From Deltaproteobacteria bacterium (GTDB lineage: Bacteria; Myxococcota; Myxococcia; Myxococcales; Anaeromyxobacteraceae), in assembly GCA_016214955.1 (NCBI GenBank), contig JACRMN010000013.1, positions 62,001-126,000 of the forward strand: DNA of 64,000 nucleotides. The letters run 5' to 3'. The translations under genes and the position numbers were made by a program. The notes beneath the pieces are model-generated. The model saw only the letters and a program-made list of their open reading frames with translations. It had not been told where the DNA came from and searched no databases. This document shows positions 28,153-37,127 of the stretch, in pieces. The first letter of the stretch is position 1. Each line of letters begins with the position of its first letter.

Positions 28153-29103
28153 TCAGCCCTGGCGCAGGTGGTCGTGGCCGGCCCGGCGCGGCTGCCAGGG
28201 ACGCCCGGCGAGGTCGCGCAGGCGCAGGCCGCTCCCCGCCGTCACCTCGCCCACCACCGAGAGCGGCACGCCCAGCGCCGCGGCGGCCGCGAGCGCCCGC
28301 GGGACCCGGCGGCGCGGCACCGAGGCCAGGAGCTCGTAGTCCTCGCCGCCGGTCACCAGCAGCTCGAGGCGGAGCGCCGGCGGCAGGCGGGCGCGGTCGA
28401 AGGCGCGCGAGGTGGGGAGGTCGAGCGCCCAGACCTCGGCGCCCACGCCCGAGGCCTGGCACAGGTGGCCCAGGTCCTGGGCCAGCCCGTCGGAGACGTC
28501 GATGCAGGCCGAGGCCAGGCCGCGGAGCGCGAGCCCGAGCGCCACCCGCGGCTCGGGCCGGCGCTGGCGGCGAATGCAGGCGGCCGGGGCCCCGCGGCGC
28601 AGCCCCAGGGCGGCGTCTCCGAGCGCGCCGGAGGCGAGGAGCAGGTGGCCGGGCCGGGCGCCGTCGCGGCGCAGCGCCAGCCGCGGCGGCACCTCGCCGA
28701 GCGCGGTGACGGTGAGGGAGAGCTCGCGGGCCCTGGTGACGTTGCCGCCCACCAGCGCCACGCCGAAGCGCCGGGCGCAGGCGGCCAGGCCCCGGCCCAC
28801 GCCCAGGAGCCGGGCCGGCGCCGCGCCGCGCGGCAGCGCCAGCGCGCAGAGCGCCCAGCGGGGCCGGGCCCCCATGGCGGCCAGGTCGGAGAGGTTCACC
28901 GCCAGCGCCTTCCAGCCGACGTCCTCGGGCCGGAAGCGGGCGTCGAAGTGCACCCCCTCCACCACCGCGTCCACGGTGGCCACCAGGGCCTGGCCGCGTC
29001 GCGGCCGGAGCAGCGCGGCGTCGTCGCCGATGCCCAGCAGCACGCCGGCGCCGGCGCGGGGCGCCGGGCGGGTGAAGCGCCGGATGAGCTGGAACTCGTC
29101 CAC
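28153..29103 (-). CDS. thiL: Thiamine-monophosphate kinase
   Basis: 316 residues. Phosphorylates thiamine monophosphate to the active diphosphate with ATP; PurM-like fold. Motifs: LLGIGDDAALL and ATVDAVVEGVHFD (Mg-ATP binding Asp residues), AVNLSDLAAMGA, VGGNVTRA, CIDVSDGLAQDLGHL and LVTGGEDYELL near the C-terminus, all in family order. GTG start at 29103, 12 bp after the PocR kinase stop, so it seems co-transcribed with mglA and the kinase. No other thiamine genes nearby, so the placement looks incidental. Confidence 0.93.
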   Translation of the reverse strand: MDEFQLIRRFTRPAPRAGAGVLLGIGDDAALLRPRRGQALVATVDAVVEGVHFDARFRPEDVGWKALAVNLSDLAAMGARPRWALCALALPRGAAPARLLGVGRGLAACARRFGVALVGGNVTRARELSLTVTALGEVPPRLALRRDGARPGHLLLASGALGDAALGLRRGAPAACIRRQRRPEPRVALGLALRGLASACIDVSDGLAQDLGHLCQASGVGAEVWALDLPTSRAFDRARLPPALRLELLVTGGEDYELLASVPRRRVPRALAAAAALGVPLSVVGEVTAGSGLRLRDLAGRPWQPRRAGHDHLRQG

Positions 29104-29115
29104 GCCCCGGACCCG

Positions 29116-30485
<1,370 letters not shown>

Positions 30486-30489
<4 letters not shown>

Positions 30490-31148
30490 CGCGGCGCCCC
30501 GGAGATGTGGCTGAAGATCTGGCCCAGGAACTCGCGCTCCGGCAGGTGCCAGTTGCGCTCCAGACCCACCGCGGCGTCGAGGTTGCGGTAGCAGAGGGTG
30601 AGGAGGATGTGGAGCGTCTCCACCACCCCCTCCCCGCGGATGGCCACCGCCGGGACGACCAGGGGCTTGCCGGCGCCGCGCAGGTCGACCAGGTCGTCGT
30701 CGCGCGAGTCGGGCAAGTCCTTCTTGTTGGCCTGGATGACGATGGGCAGGCTCCTGGGGTCGAGCCCGTTGGCCTCCAGGTTCTTCAGCATGTTGTTCCA
30801 GTAGGCCAGCGTGGCCGCCGACTCGGCCTTGCGGCTGTCGGCGACGAAGACCACCCCGTCCGATCCCTGGAGGACGATGCGCCGGGTGGACTCGTGCATC
30901 ACCTGCCCGGGCACGGTGTAGAGCTTGAGCTTCACCTTGACGCCGGCCGGGGTGCGGAAGAACACCGGCATCATGTCGAAGAAGAGGGTGCGGTCGTCCT
31001 TGGTGTCGAGCGTCATCAGCCGCCCGCGCACCTTGGGGTCGATCTTCTTGAACAGGGCGTCGAGGTTGGTGGTCTTCCCGGACAGCGCGGGGCCGTAGTA
31101 CACGACCTTGAGCGCCACCTCGCGCGTTTCTTGGTTGAACTGGACCAT
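30486..31148 (-). CDS. MglA-type small Ras-like GTPase
   Basis: 220 residues, small-GTPase fold of the MglA subfamily that sets cell polarity in Myxococcus. P-loop YYGPALSGKTTNL (residues 19-28), the MglA-style switch TVPGQ (78-82) in place of DxxG, NKKDL (141-145) for guanine binding, and AIRGEGV (169-175). Length and the leading MVQFNQETREVALKVVYYG match MglA closely. The usual partner and GTPase-activating protein MglB, normally encoded just upstream, is absent; instead the stop overlaps the start of a PocR histidine kinase. So it is either the polarity MglA with MglB elsewhere, or a paralogue tied to the kinase. The start ATG at 31148 gives the standard N-terminus. Confidence 0.88.
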
Positions 31149-31552
31149 TCCCGGGGCAGCGAGTGTAGCCTTCCGCGTCGGGTGAGATCCAGAATCGGGG
31201 ACCGGCCGCGGGCCCTTCCGGCCAGGACTCGGGCCCCGCGGCCCGCGCACCGGCTCCGTTCCGCCGGAGCGCGCGGGGGACGCCGCCGAGAGGTCCGGGC
31301 CGGCGCGCTGTACCCACCTTGGCCGCGGTGCCCCCTCCGGAGCCCGTCGCGGACAACCCGTGTAGAGTCGGTAGCTTCCGGGGCCGGAACCGGGCTTGGT
31401 AAGGGCGTGCACCCCTTGCGCCTGGGACTGGCCGTGATGGGGCACTCTCGCCGAAAATCCTTTGCGAGATCGCGGCACCTTGGCAGAGGTGGCACCGCGT
31501 CTGCACCCCGCTGTCAGAGGTCGCCGCGCACCCAGCCTCGATTCCACACCAC
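31149..31552. other. 404-bp divergent intergenic region between mglA and the membrane histidine kinase
   Basis: No convincing coding sequence in either direction. It holds a sigma-54-like site (31490-31505, plus strand) near the kinase gene, a G+C-rich inverted stretch around 31200-31300, and a TACACT hexamer on the minus strand 13 bp before the mglA ATG for which I see no -35 partner. Promoters for mglA therefore remain unidentified. The size suggests more regulation than the usual short gaps of this window. Confidence 0.6.
31490..31505 (+). promoter_or_regulatory. Sigma-54-type (-24/-12) promoter
   Basis: TGGCAC (31490-31495), 5 bp, CTGCA (31501-31505): the invariant GG and GC are exactly 10 bp apart as in TGGCAC-N5-TTGCW. 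The only departure is C for the first T of the -12 box. It lies about 48 bp upstream of the kinase GTG at 31553, giving a transcript start near 31516. An activator (enhancer-binding protein) site is not recognised. Confidence 0.55.
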
Positions 31553-33310
31553 GTGATCGAACGCACGACAGAGCCCCAGGACGCCGAGTTGCTCGCGCGG
31601 ATGCGCTGGCTCCTGCGGTTGCGCTGGGTGGTGGTGCCGGCCTTCGTGGCGCTGCTGGCCGCCGGCGAGCTGGTGCGGGGCGGGAGCCCCTGGGCCATCC
31701 TGCTCCTGGGCGCGGCGCTCCTCGGGCTCAACGGCCTCTTCGCGCAGGTGCTCTCCCGGCCGAGGCCGCGCCGGACGCTGCTCTGGTGGGCGCGCGCCGA
31801 GGCGGCGGTGGTGGTGGCGGTGCCGGCGCTGGTGACGGCGCTGCAGGGCGATCCGACGAGCGCGGTGCGCTTCGGCGTGGTGGTGGGCGTGGTGGGCGCT
31901 GCCGCGGTGCTGCCGCGGCCCGGCGAGGTGGTGGCGCTGGCCATCTGGGCGGTGGCGGCGCTGGTGGCCGCCGACGCCGCGCCCGCTGGGCTGGCCCGCG
32001 CTGCCGGGGCGCACGGCCAGGCGACCCGCTGGGCCATCGAGGCCGGGGTGATCCTGGCGGTGGCGGCAATCGCCGGGCTGCTGCACCGGGAGCGCGGCAC
32101 CGCCGCGGCGCGGCTGCGGCTGCTCTCCGACGGCGCCGACAGGGCCCGGGTCGAGTGGGAGACCACCTTCGACCAGGTGGGCGAGATGGTGCTCATCACC
32201 GACCTGGACGGCCTGGTGCTGCGCGGCAACCGGGCCTTCGCCAAGGCGGTGGGGCTGCGGCCGCACGAGCTTTCGGGGCGGCGCCTGGCGTCGCTGCTGG
32301 CCGGCCACCCGGATCGCTGGTGGACGGCGCGGAGCGACGGCATCGTCTCCATCGAGGACCCGGTCTTCGACTCCACCTTCGAGGTCACCATCTCTCGCCT
32401 GCCCGACAGGCTGGTGCGCGTGGCCCGCGACGTCGGCGAGCAGCGCCGGCTCTACGCCCGGCTGGTGCAGGCCGACAAGCTGGCGGCGGTGGGCACGCTG
32501 GCCACCGGCCTGGCCCACGAGATCAACAACCCCACCGCCTTCATCGGCTCCAACCTCACCGAGCTGCGCCGCTACCTGGCGGCCTACGAGAGCGCCTTCG
32601 CCGAGCTGGCGGAGGCCGCGCTGGAGGCCGGCGTGGCCGAGCAGGTCACGGCGGTGCTGCACCGCACCGAGGTGGCCTTCGCGCGGCGCGAGGCGGCCTC
32701 GGCCATCTCCGAGAGCCAGCAGGGCATGGAGCGCATCCGCCAGATCGTGGCCAGCCTGCGCTCGGTGGCCCGCCGCGACCAGGCCGGCGAGCCCATGCAG
32801 CCCGTCTCGCTCCCCGAGGTGGTGGACGCCGTCATCCGCACCGCCGCCCACGACCTCAAGGCCGCCAGCGCCCGCATCGACGTGCGCGACCCGGTCCAGG
32901 TGCTGGGCCACCGCGGAGAGCTCGTCGACGTGGTGCTCAACCTGGTGGTCAACGCCATCCAGGCCCGCGACGAGGGGCGGCCCAACCACGTCACCGTCGA
33001 GCTGCGCCGCGAGGGGCTGGCGGCGGTGGTCCGGGTTTCCGACACCGGCAAGGGCATCAGCCCCGGCCACATGCGGCGGCTCTACGAGCCGTTCTTCACC
33101 ACCAAGGGGCCGGGCCAGGGCACCGGCCTCGGCCTCTCCCTGGCCCGCAACGTGGTCGTGGCGCACGGCGGCACCATCGACGTGCAGACCGAGGTGGGGG
33201 TGGGCACCACCGTCACCGTGCGGCTGCCGGCGCTCGAGTTCGAGGCGGCGCAGGCTGAGCCGCCGCCGGCGCGCCCGCCGGACCGGGCCGCCGGGCTCCG
33301 TTCCTACTAG
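31553..33310 (+). CDS. Membrane histidine kinase (N-terminal multi-helix domain, PAS, HisKA, HATPase_c)
   Basis: 585 residues. Residues about 20-178 contain five to six membrane helices without a large loop, so signal detection is in or at the membrane. A PAS domain follows (about 198-298: TTFDQVGEMVLITDLDG), then HisKA with H322 (ATGLAHEINNPTAFIGSN, the NtrB/ATP-dependent N-box-adjacent type), an insertion of alpha helices (about 345-385), and HATPase_c with VVLNLVVNAIQA, VSDTGKGIS and GTGLGLSLARNVV. GTG at 31553 follows a sigma-54-like promoter. Its last six codons (GLRSY, stop) lie within the 55-bp sequence duplicated at 34709. No response regulator is next to it. Confidence 0.92.
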   Translation: MIERTTEPQDAELLARMRWLLRLRWVVVPAFVALLAAGELVRGGSPWAILLLGAALLGLNGLFAQVLSRPRPRRTLLWWARAEAAVVVAVPALVTALQGDPTSAVRFGVVVGVVGAAAVLPRPGEVVALAIWAVAALVAADAAPAGLARAAGAHGQATRWAIEAGVILAVAAIAGLLHRERGTAAARLRLLSDGADRARVEWETTFDQVGEMVLITDLDGLVLRGNRAFAKAVGLRPHELSGRRLASLLAGHPDRWWTARSDGIVSIEDPVFDSTFEVTISRLPDRLVRVARDVGEQRRLYARLVQADKLAAVGTLATGLAHEINNPTAFIGSNLTELRRYLAAYESAFAELAEAALEAGVAEQVTAVLHRTEVAFARREAASAISESQQGMERIRQIVASLRSVARRDQAGEPMQPVSLPEVVDAVIRTAAHDLKAASARIDVRDPVQVLGHRGELVDVVLNLVVNAIQARDEGRPNHVTVELRREGLAAVVRVSDTGKGISPGHMRRLYEPFFTTKGPGQGTGLGLSLARNVVVAHGGTIDVQTEVGVGTTVTVRLPALEFEAAQAEPPPARPPDRAAGLRSY

Positions 33311-33347
33311 CTCGCCCCCTCCTCCCACCAGACCCGCACCTCGTCCA
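33293..33347. repeat. 55-bp direct repeat, left copy (end of kinase gene plus copy of the dinG 3' end)
   Basis: Matches 34709-34763 base for base except one position (A at 33306 against C in the other copy). It contains the last 18 bp of the histidine kinase gene and, on the minus strand, a duplicate of the last twelve codons plus stop of the DinG-type helicase (DEVRVWWEEGAS). The two copies bracket the transposase and its repeats. Confidence 0.9.
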
Positions 33348-33351
33348 TCCC

Positions 33352-33450
33352 CGCGACGCCCCCCCGTCCGAGAGTACCGCGCGGCGACCGCCCGGCTCCG
33401 CCGCGGACGGGTACCGCTCGCCAACCTCGCGGCCTTCCTCGCCCCCACGG
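33352..33450. repeat. 99-bp direct repeat, copy 1
   Basis: Identical to 33471-33569 except C/T at one site (CCCGGCTCC against CCCGGTTCC). Contains CCCGTCCG (33363-33370) and its inverse CGGACGGG about 35 bp on, so the unit can fold. Starts just after the left 55-bp repeat. Function inferred as transposase recognition or REP-like sequence. Confidence 0.85.
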
Positions 33451-33470
33451 GCCCCCCCGTCCGAGAGTAC
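33451..33470. repeat. Partial third copy of the repeat start
   Basis: The 20 bp between the two 99-bp copies repeat only their first portion (ending GTCCGAGAGTAC), so CCCGTCCGAGAGTA occurs three times in 133 bp. Points to stepwise duplication from the left end. Confidence 0.8.
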
Positions 33471-33569
33471 CGCGACGCCCCCCCGTCCGAGAGTACCGCG
33501 CGGCGACCGCCCGGTTCCGCCGCGGACGGGTACCGCTCGCCAACCTCGCGGCCTTCCTCGCCCCCACGG
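33471..33569. repeat. 99-bp direct repeat, copy 2
   Basis: Second copy, period 119 bp from the first. It ends 30 bp before the transposase ATG, so the transposase promoter or a self-binding site may lie within it. Confidence 0.85.
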
Positions 33570-33598
33570 CGGCACGGCGCGTGCCCGTGCCCCCCCCC

Positions 33599-34477
33599 AT
33601 GACCGCCCCGCGCCAGGTTCTCCCCGGAGCCACCTACCTCGTCACGCGCAGATGCACCCAAAGGCAGTTTCTGCTCCGCCCGGGACGCCTGGTCAACGAG
33701 GTCTTCCTTTACCTCCTGGCGCTCGGCGCCAAGCGTTACGGCGTCCGCGTCCACGCCTATTGCGTCCTCTCCAACCACTACCACCTCCTCGTCACCGACC
33801 CCGGAGCTCGCCTCCCCGCGTTCTGCCAGTACCTAGACGGCCTCGTCGCCAGGGCCCTCAACGCGCTCCGCGGGCGCTGGGAGAGCCTCTGGGCTCCCGA
33901 TTCCTACAGCGCCGTCTCCCTCGCCACGCCACAGGACATCATCGACAAGGCCGTCTACGTCCTCGCCAACCCCGTCGCTGCCGGGTTGGTCCGCTCCGGC
34001 CGAGCTTGGCCCGGGCTCTGGTCCGGGCCCGAGCTCGTGGGCACCACCGTCACAGCCGCTCGCCCCACCCACTTCTTCTCCTCCGAGGGCGCGTTGCCCG
34101 AGTCGGTCGCTCTCCATCTGACCGCTCCCCCCGGCTTCGCCTCCGTGAAGGCCTTCCGCGACGCCCTGGCGAACGCGCTCGCGGAGAGGGAGGCCTCCGA
34201 GAGGAGTGGCAGGAGCTTCCTCGGCGTGGCGCGGGTGCTGAAGCAGCGCCCTACCGGCCAGCCGGCGCCCGGCGAGCCGAGGCGGGCGCTCAACCCACGG
34301 GTGGCGGCGCGCGACAAGTGGAAGCGCGTCGAGATGCTAGGAAGGCTCACCGGGTTCCTGGTCGCCTACCGGGAGGCCTGGGAGGCGAGGCGCGCCGGCA
34401 AGCACGGCGTGGCGTTCCCGTTCGGCACCTACCTCCTGCGCGTCCTTCACGGCGTTCCCTGCACGGCCTGCGGGTAG
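33599..34477 (+). CDS. REP-associated tyrosine transposase (Y1/HUH, IS200-like)
   Basis: 292 residues. The Y1_Tnp fold is seen in TYLVTRRCTQRQFLLRP (first strands), the HUH metal motif H60-Y61-H62 in CVLSNHYHLLVTD, and the candidate catalytic tyrosine Y120 in KAVYVLANPVAAGLV, which matches the Y-x3-NP-x2-AGLV segment of RAYTs. Such enzymes cut and rejoin single-stranded DNA at REP hairpins. The C-terminal region is basic and ends LHGVPCTACG. An ATG at 33599 is chosen; a GTG at 33581 lies in a C-run without homology. The frame is intact, so the gene may be active. Codon and G+C bias look like its neighbours, hence an adapted resident rather than a recent import. Confidence 0.88.
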   Translation: MTAPRQVLPGATYLVTRRCTQRQFLLRPGRLVNEVFLYLLALGAKRYGVRVHAYCVLSNHYHLLVTDPGARLPAFCQYLDGLVARALNALRGRWESLWAPDSYSAVSLATPQDIIDKAVYVLANPVAAGLVRSGRAWPGLWSGPELVGTTVTAARPTHFFSSEGALPESVALHLTAPPGFASVKAFRDALANALAEREASERSGRSFLGVARVLKQRPTGQPAPGEPRRALNPRVAARDKWKRVEMLGRLTGFLVAYREAWEARRAGKHGVAFPFGTYLLRVLHGVPCTACG

Positions 34478-34507
34478 CGCGCTCCTCGACCAGCCCGGAG
34501 TCACAGT

Positions 34508-34552
34508 AGCCAGGGCGCAGGCTCAGGCGGAGGTCTGCCTCCGGCTCTGGCT
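34508..34552. terminator. Stem-loop after the transposase gene
   Basis: Nested inverted repeat: AGCCAG (34508-34513) with CTGGCT (34547-34552), and CGGAGG (34528-34533) with CCTCCG (34538-34543) around TCTG. It starts 31 bp after the transposase stop. Could be a terminator without U-tract or a REP-type hairpin recognised by the transposase. Confidence 0.4.
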
Positions 34553-34678
34553 AGCTCGCCTCCCTCCCCGTTCCGAGGACCCCGAGGGGCCTCGCACTCC
34601 GGTGGATCTGCTCGCCGTCGCTCCCGCCGAGGAGTCCGAATGATTGCTCAGGCCGCGGGTACGCGCTGGCACCAGGGC

Positions 34679-34692
34679 TACTCTCGGACGGG
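34679..34692. repeat. Right inverted copy of the element end sequence
   Basis: TACTCTCGGACGGG is the exact reverse complement of the CCCGTCCGAGAGTA found three times at the left side of the element (first at 33363-33376). It lies 16 bp inside the right 55-bp repeat, so both element ends carry the same 14-mer facing inward. Confidence 0.8.
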
Positions 34693-34708
34693 TGTCCCCA
34701 TCCCCAGA

Positions 34709-34763
34709 GGGCTCCGTTCCTCCTAGCTCGCCCCCTCCTCCCACCAGACCCGCACCTCGTCCA
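34709..34763. repeat. 55-bp direct repeat, right copy (functional dinG 3' end plus remnant of kinase 3' end)
   Basis: Right partner of 33293-33347. Bases 34723-34763 are the true 3' end of the DinG-type gene, including its TAG. Bases 34709-34726 still read as the last codons of the kinase (GLRS, stop) although the kinase now ends at 33310. Confidence 0.9.
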
Positions 34764-36717
34764 GGCTCCGATAGAGCGGGGCCGGCGGCAGCGTGGCCAG
34801 GAAGGCGCGGCCGTAGCCGCGGCCGGTGAGGCGAGGGTCCAGCACCGCCACGATGCCGCGGTCGGTGCGGGTGCGGATGAGCCGGCCGAAGCCCTGGCGC
34901 AGTGCCAGCGCCGCCTGGGGCACCGACAGCTCCGAGAAGCCGTCGCGGCCCTCGGCCTCCAGCGCGCGCAGCCGCGCCGCCAGGACCGGGTCGCCGGGCG
35001 GCGCGAAGGGCAGCTTGTCGATGATCACCAGCGAGAGCGCCTCGCCGGGCACGTCCACGCCCTCCCAGAAGCTCTGGGTGGCGAAGAGCACCGAGGGCTC
35101 GCGCCGGAACTCCGCGAGCAGCCGGTGCTTGGGCAGCTCGCCCTGGAGGAGCAGCGGGTAGGGCAGGCCGCTCGAGAGGTCGCGCAGCGCCCGCATCATC
35201 CGCAGGCTGGTGCAGAGCACGAAGGCACGCCCGCCGGTGATGGCACACAGCTCCTCCACGGCGCGGGCCGCGGCGGCGGGAAAAGCGGGCGAGGCCGGCT
35301 CGGGCATCCCGGCCGGCACCACCAGCGCCGCCTGGCGCCGGTAGTCGAACGGGCCGGCGAGCCGCAGCTCGGCCACCTCGCGGCCGGCCAGCCCCACCTG
35401 GTCGCGGAAGTAGCCGAAGCTGCCCTGGGCCGCCAGGGTGGCGCTGGTGAAGACGGCGGTGTCGAGGAAGCCGTAGAGCCGCTCGGCCAGCTCCTCCCCC
35501 ACCTCCACAGGCACCGCCCGCAGGAAGAGGCCGCGGCCGCGGGCCTCGGCGAAATAGACGCGGCTGGGCTCGGCCATGGCGGTCACGGCCTTGAGCTCCA
35601 CCCGCAGCTCGGCGGCGCGGCGGGCGATGGCGAGGAGCGGCGGCGCCTCGGCGTCGGCCAGCATCCCCCGCACCTCCTCCAGCGCCTCGTCGAGGGCCCC
35701 CTGCTCGGCCGAGAGCGGCGCGAGCAGCTCCTCGGAGAGGGCGGCGCGCACGTCGGGCTCGGCGGAAGGGCCGCGGCGCCCGCGCCCGCCGCGCCCCCAG
35801 CCGTCGGCGGGCCTGCCGCGCACCGCCGCCGAGAGCGGCGCGAAGAAGCGCTCGCCGGCGCGGGTGAGCTCGGCGGTGCGGGCCCGGAGCAGCGCCGCCA
35901 GGTCGGGCCGGTCGCCGGCGGCCCGCTCGGCGTCGCGGGCCAGCTCCTCGATGCGCCAGGAGGAGACGGAGAGGCCGAAGTAGTCGCCGGCCACGTCGGC
36001 CAGGGCGTGGGCCTCGTCGAAGATCACCGCCTCGTAGCTGGGCAGCACCTCGACGCCTGCGCGCGAGGTGCGCATGGCCAGGTCGGCGAAGAAGAGGTGG
36101 TGGTTCACCAGCACCAGGTCCGCCTCGGCGGCCCGGGCCCGCGCCTGGGTGACGAAGCACTCGTCGTAGCGCTCGCACTCGCGGCCCAGGCAGGTCTCCC
36201 CGGTGGCCGAGACCTCGCGCCATGCGGCGTACTGGTCGGGCAGGTCCACCTCGGCCCGGTCGCCGGCGGTGGTGCGGCGCGCCCAGGCGAGCAGCGAGGG
36301 CCAGAGCGCCGCCTCCTCGCGGGTGGCGAAGGTGGGGGCGGCGGCGAAGCGCTCCCCGCGCAGCAGGCACCAGTAGTTGGCCCTGCCCTTCAGGTAGGCG
36401 GCCCGCACCTCCACCCCGCAGGCGCCGGCCACGAGCGGCAGGTCGCGGAGCCAGATCTGCTCCTGCAGCGCCTTGGTGGCCGTGGAGAGGATCACCTTCC
36501 GGCCGGAGAGGGCTGCGGGCAGCAGGTAGGCGAGGGTCTTGCCGGTGCCGGTGCCGGCCTCGGCCACCAGGTAGCTGCGGTCGAAGAGGGCCACCGCCAC
36601 CTCGCGCGCCAGCTTGAGCTGGTCCTCGCGGTGCTCGTAGGCCGGGAGCGCGCGGGCCAGCGCGCCGCCGGGACCGAGGATGGCCTCGACCGCTTCCCTG
36701 GGATCGCCCGGGGCCAT
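34723..36717 (-). CDS. DinG/XPD-family ATP-dependent DNA helicase
   Basis: 664-residue superfamily 2 helicase. Q-motif region EHREDQLKLAREVA, Walker A VAEAGTGTGKTLAYLLP, motif Ia ILSTATKALQEQIW, Fe-S cluster cysteines in the insert (YWCLLRG, then ETCLGRECERYDEC), Walker B VIFDEAHALAD (DEAH), TSATLAAQGSF, and C-terminal QSFWEGVDVPGE and RQGFGRLIRTRTD. It unwinds forked DNA, R-loops or quadruplexes 5' to 3'. Fe-S cysteines present: C-x-n-C-x4-C-x4-C. A Gly/Arg-rich stretch ([10 protein letters not shown]) interrupts the arch domain. ATG at 36717 overlaps the stop of the previous gene by one base (TGATG). Its 3' end is the source of the 55-bp repeat. Confidence 0.9.
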   Translation of the reverse strand: MAPGDPREAVEAILGPGGALARALPAYEHREDQLKLAREVAVALFDRSYLVAEAGTGTGKTLAYLLPAALSGRKVILSTATKALQEQIWLRDLPLVAGACGVEVRAAYLKGRANYWCLLRGERFAAAPTFATREEAALWPSLLAWARRTTAGDRAEVDLPDQYAAWREVSATGETCLGRECERYDECFVTQARARAAEADLVLVNHHLFFADLAMRTSRAGVEVLPSYEAVIFDEAHALADVAGDYFGLSVSSWRIEELARDAERAAGDRPDLAALLRARTAELTRAGERFFAPLSAAVRGRPADGWGRGGRGRRGPSAEPDVRAALSEELLAPLSAEQGALDEALEEVRGMLADAEAPPLLAIARRAAELRVELKAVTAMAEPSRVYFAEARGRGLFLRAVPVEVGEELAERLYGFLDTAVFTSATLAAQGSFGYFRDQVGLAGREVAELRLAGPFDYRRQAALVVPAGMPEPASPAFPAAAARAVEELCAITGGRAFVLCTSLRMMRALRDLSSGLPYPLLLQGELPKHRLLAEFRREPSVLFATQSFWEGVDVPGEALSLVIIDKLPFAPPGDPVLAARLRALEAEGRDGFSELSVPQAALALRQGFGRLIRTRTDRGIVAVLDPRLTGRGYGRAFLATLPPAPLYRSLDEVRVWWEEGAS

Positions 36718-37100
36718 CAGCCCGCCCGCGGGAAGCGCGCCACCACCCAGGCGGTGGCGGCGGCCATGGCCAGCACCACCACCAGCAGCAGGGCCCGCCG
36801 CACCCCGGGCGAGACCTGGCGCGGCGGCGGGGTGCGGGGCAGCTGGGCCATCGCCAGCGCGGTGGCGCGCTTCAGCACCTCGTCGCGCCAGCGAAGGGCC
36901 ACCGGGTCGCCGGGCCGCTTCTCGAGGGCCTCGCGGTAGCGCCGGCCGGCCTCGGCCAGCCGCGGGAGGTCGGCGTGGCGCGCCAGGAAGGCCTTGTGGA
37001 CCTCCTCCTCCAGCCAGCGGGCCTCGACCTCGGCCCAGGCGGCGGCGTCCTCCTGCTCGGCCGCGCCGGCTCCCGGGGTGGCGGTCGGTTCCGCTTCCAT
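36717..37100 (-). CDS. Hypothetical small membrane protein with a TPR-like soluble part
   Basis: 127 residues, not recognised. An acidic N-terminus (EQEDAAAWAEVEARWLEEEV), then helices with a TPR flavour (LAEAGRRYREALEKRPGDPVALRWRDEVLKR, here only described), and one C-terminal membrane helix about residues 99-120 (RALLLVVVLAMAAATAWVV) ending in a short basic tail. This is a tail-anchored topology with the N-terminus in the cytoplasm. 27 bp after the M50 protease gene and overlapping dinG, so part of one operon. It could be an adaptor or a substrate of the protease. Confidence 0.6.
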   Translation of the reverse strand: MEAEPTATPGAGAAEQEDAAAWAEVEARWLEEEVHKAFLARHADLPRLAEAGRRYREALEKRPGDPVALRWRDEVLKRATALAMAQLPRTPPPRQVSPGVRRALLLVVVLAMAAATAWVVARFPRAG

Positions 37101-37127
37101 GCGGCGCAGTGTAGCCCAGCCCTGCCG

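Larger units (their letters stand above)
33348..34708 (+). mobile_element. Inserted RAYT-type element (REP-associated tyrosine transposase with its repeats)
   Basis: A 1361-bp segment between the two copies of the 55-bp junction repeat. It holds, left to right, a tandem 99-bp repeat region, a transposase gene (33599-34477) and a stem-loop. The sequence CCCGTCCGAGAGTA occurs three times at the left (33363, 33456, 33482) and once inverted near the right end (34679-34692), giving terminal inverted copies. Removing it with one 55-bp copy restores a tail-to-tail kinase/dinG junction, which strongly suggests insertion. RAYT and IS200-like enzymes are not known to make such long target duplications, so the mechanism is open. 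Confidence 0.75.

Noticed and set aside
31149-31552. Small plus- or minus-strand genes in the 404-bp gap
   Set aside because: Open frames there lack ribosome-binding sites, are Arg/Pro-rich and have no recognisable domain.
33352-33569. Possible CRISPR array
   Set aside because: Repeat units are 99 bp with a partial third copy and no regular short unique spacers; no cas genes; explained by a transposase-linked repeat.
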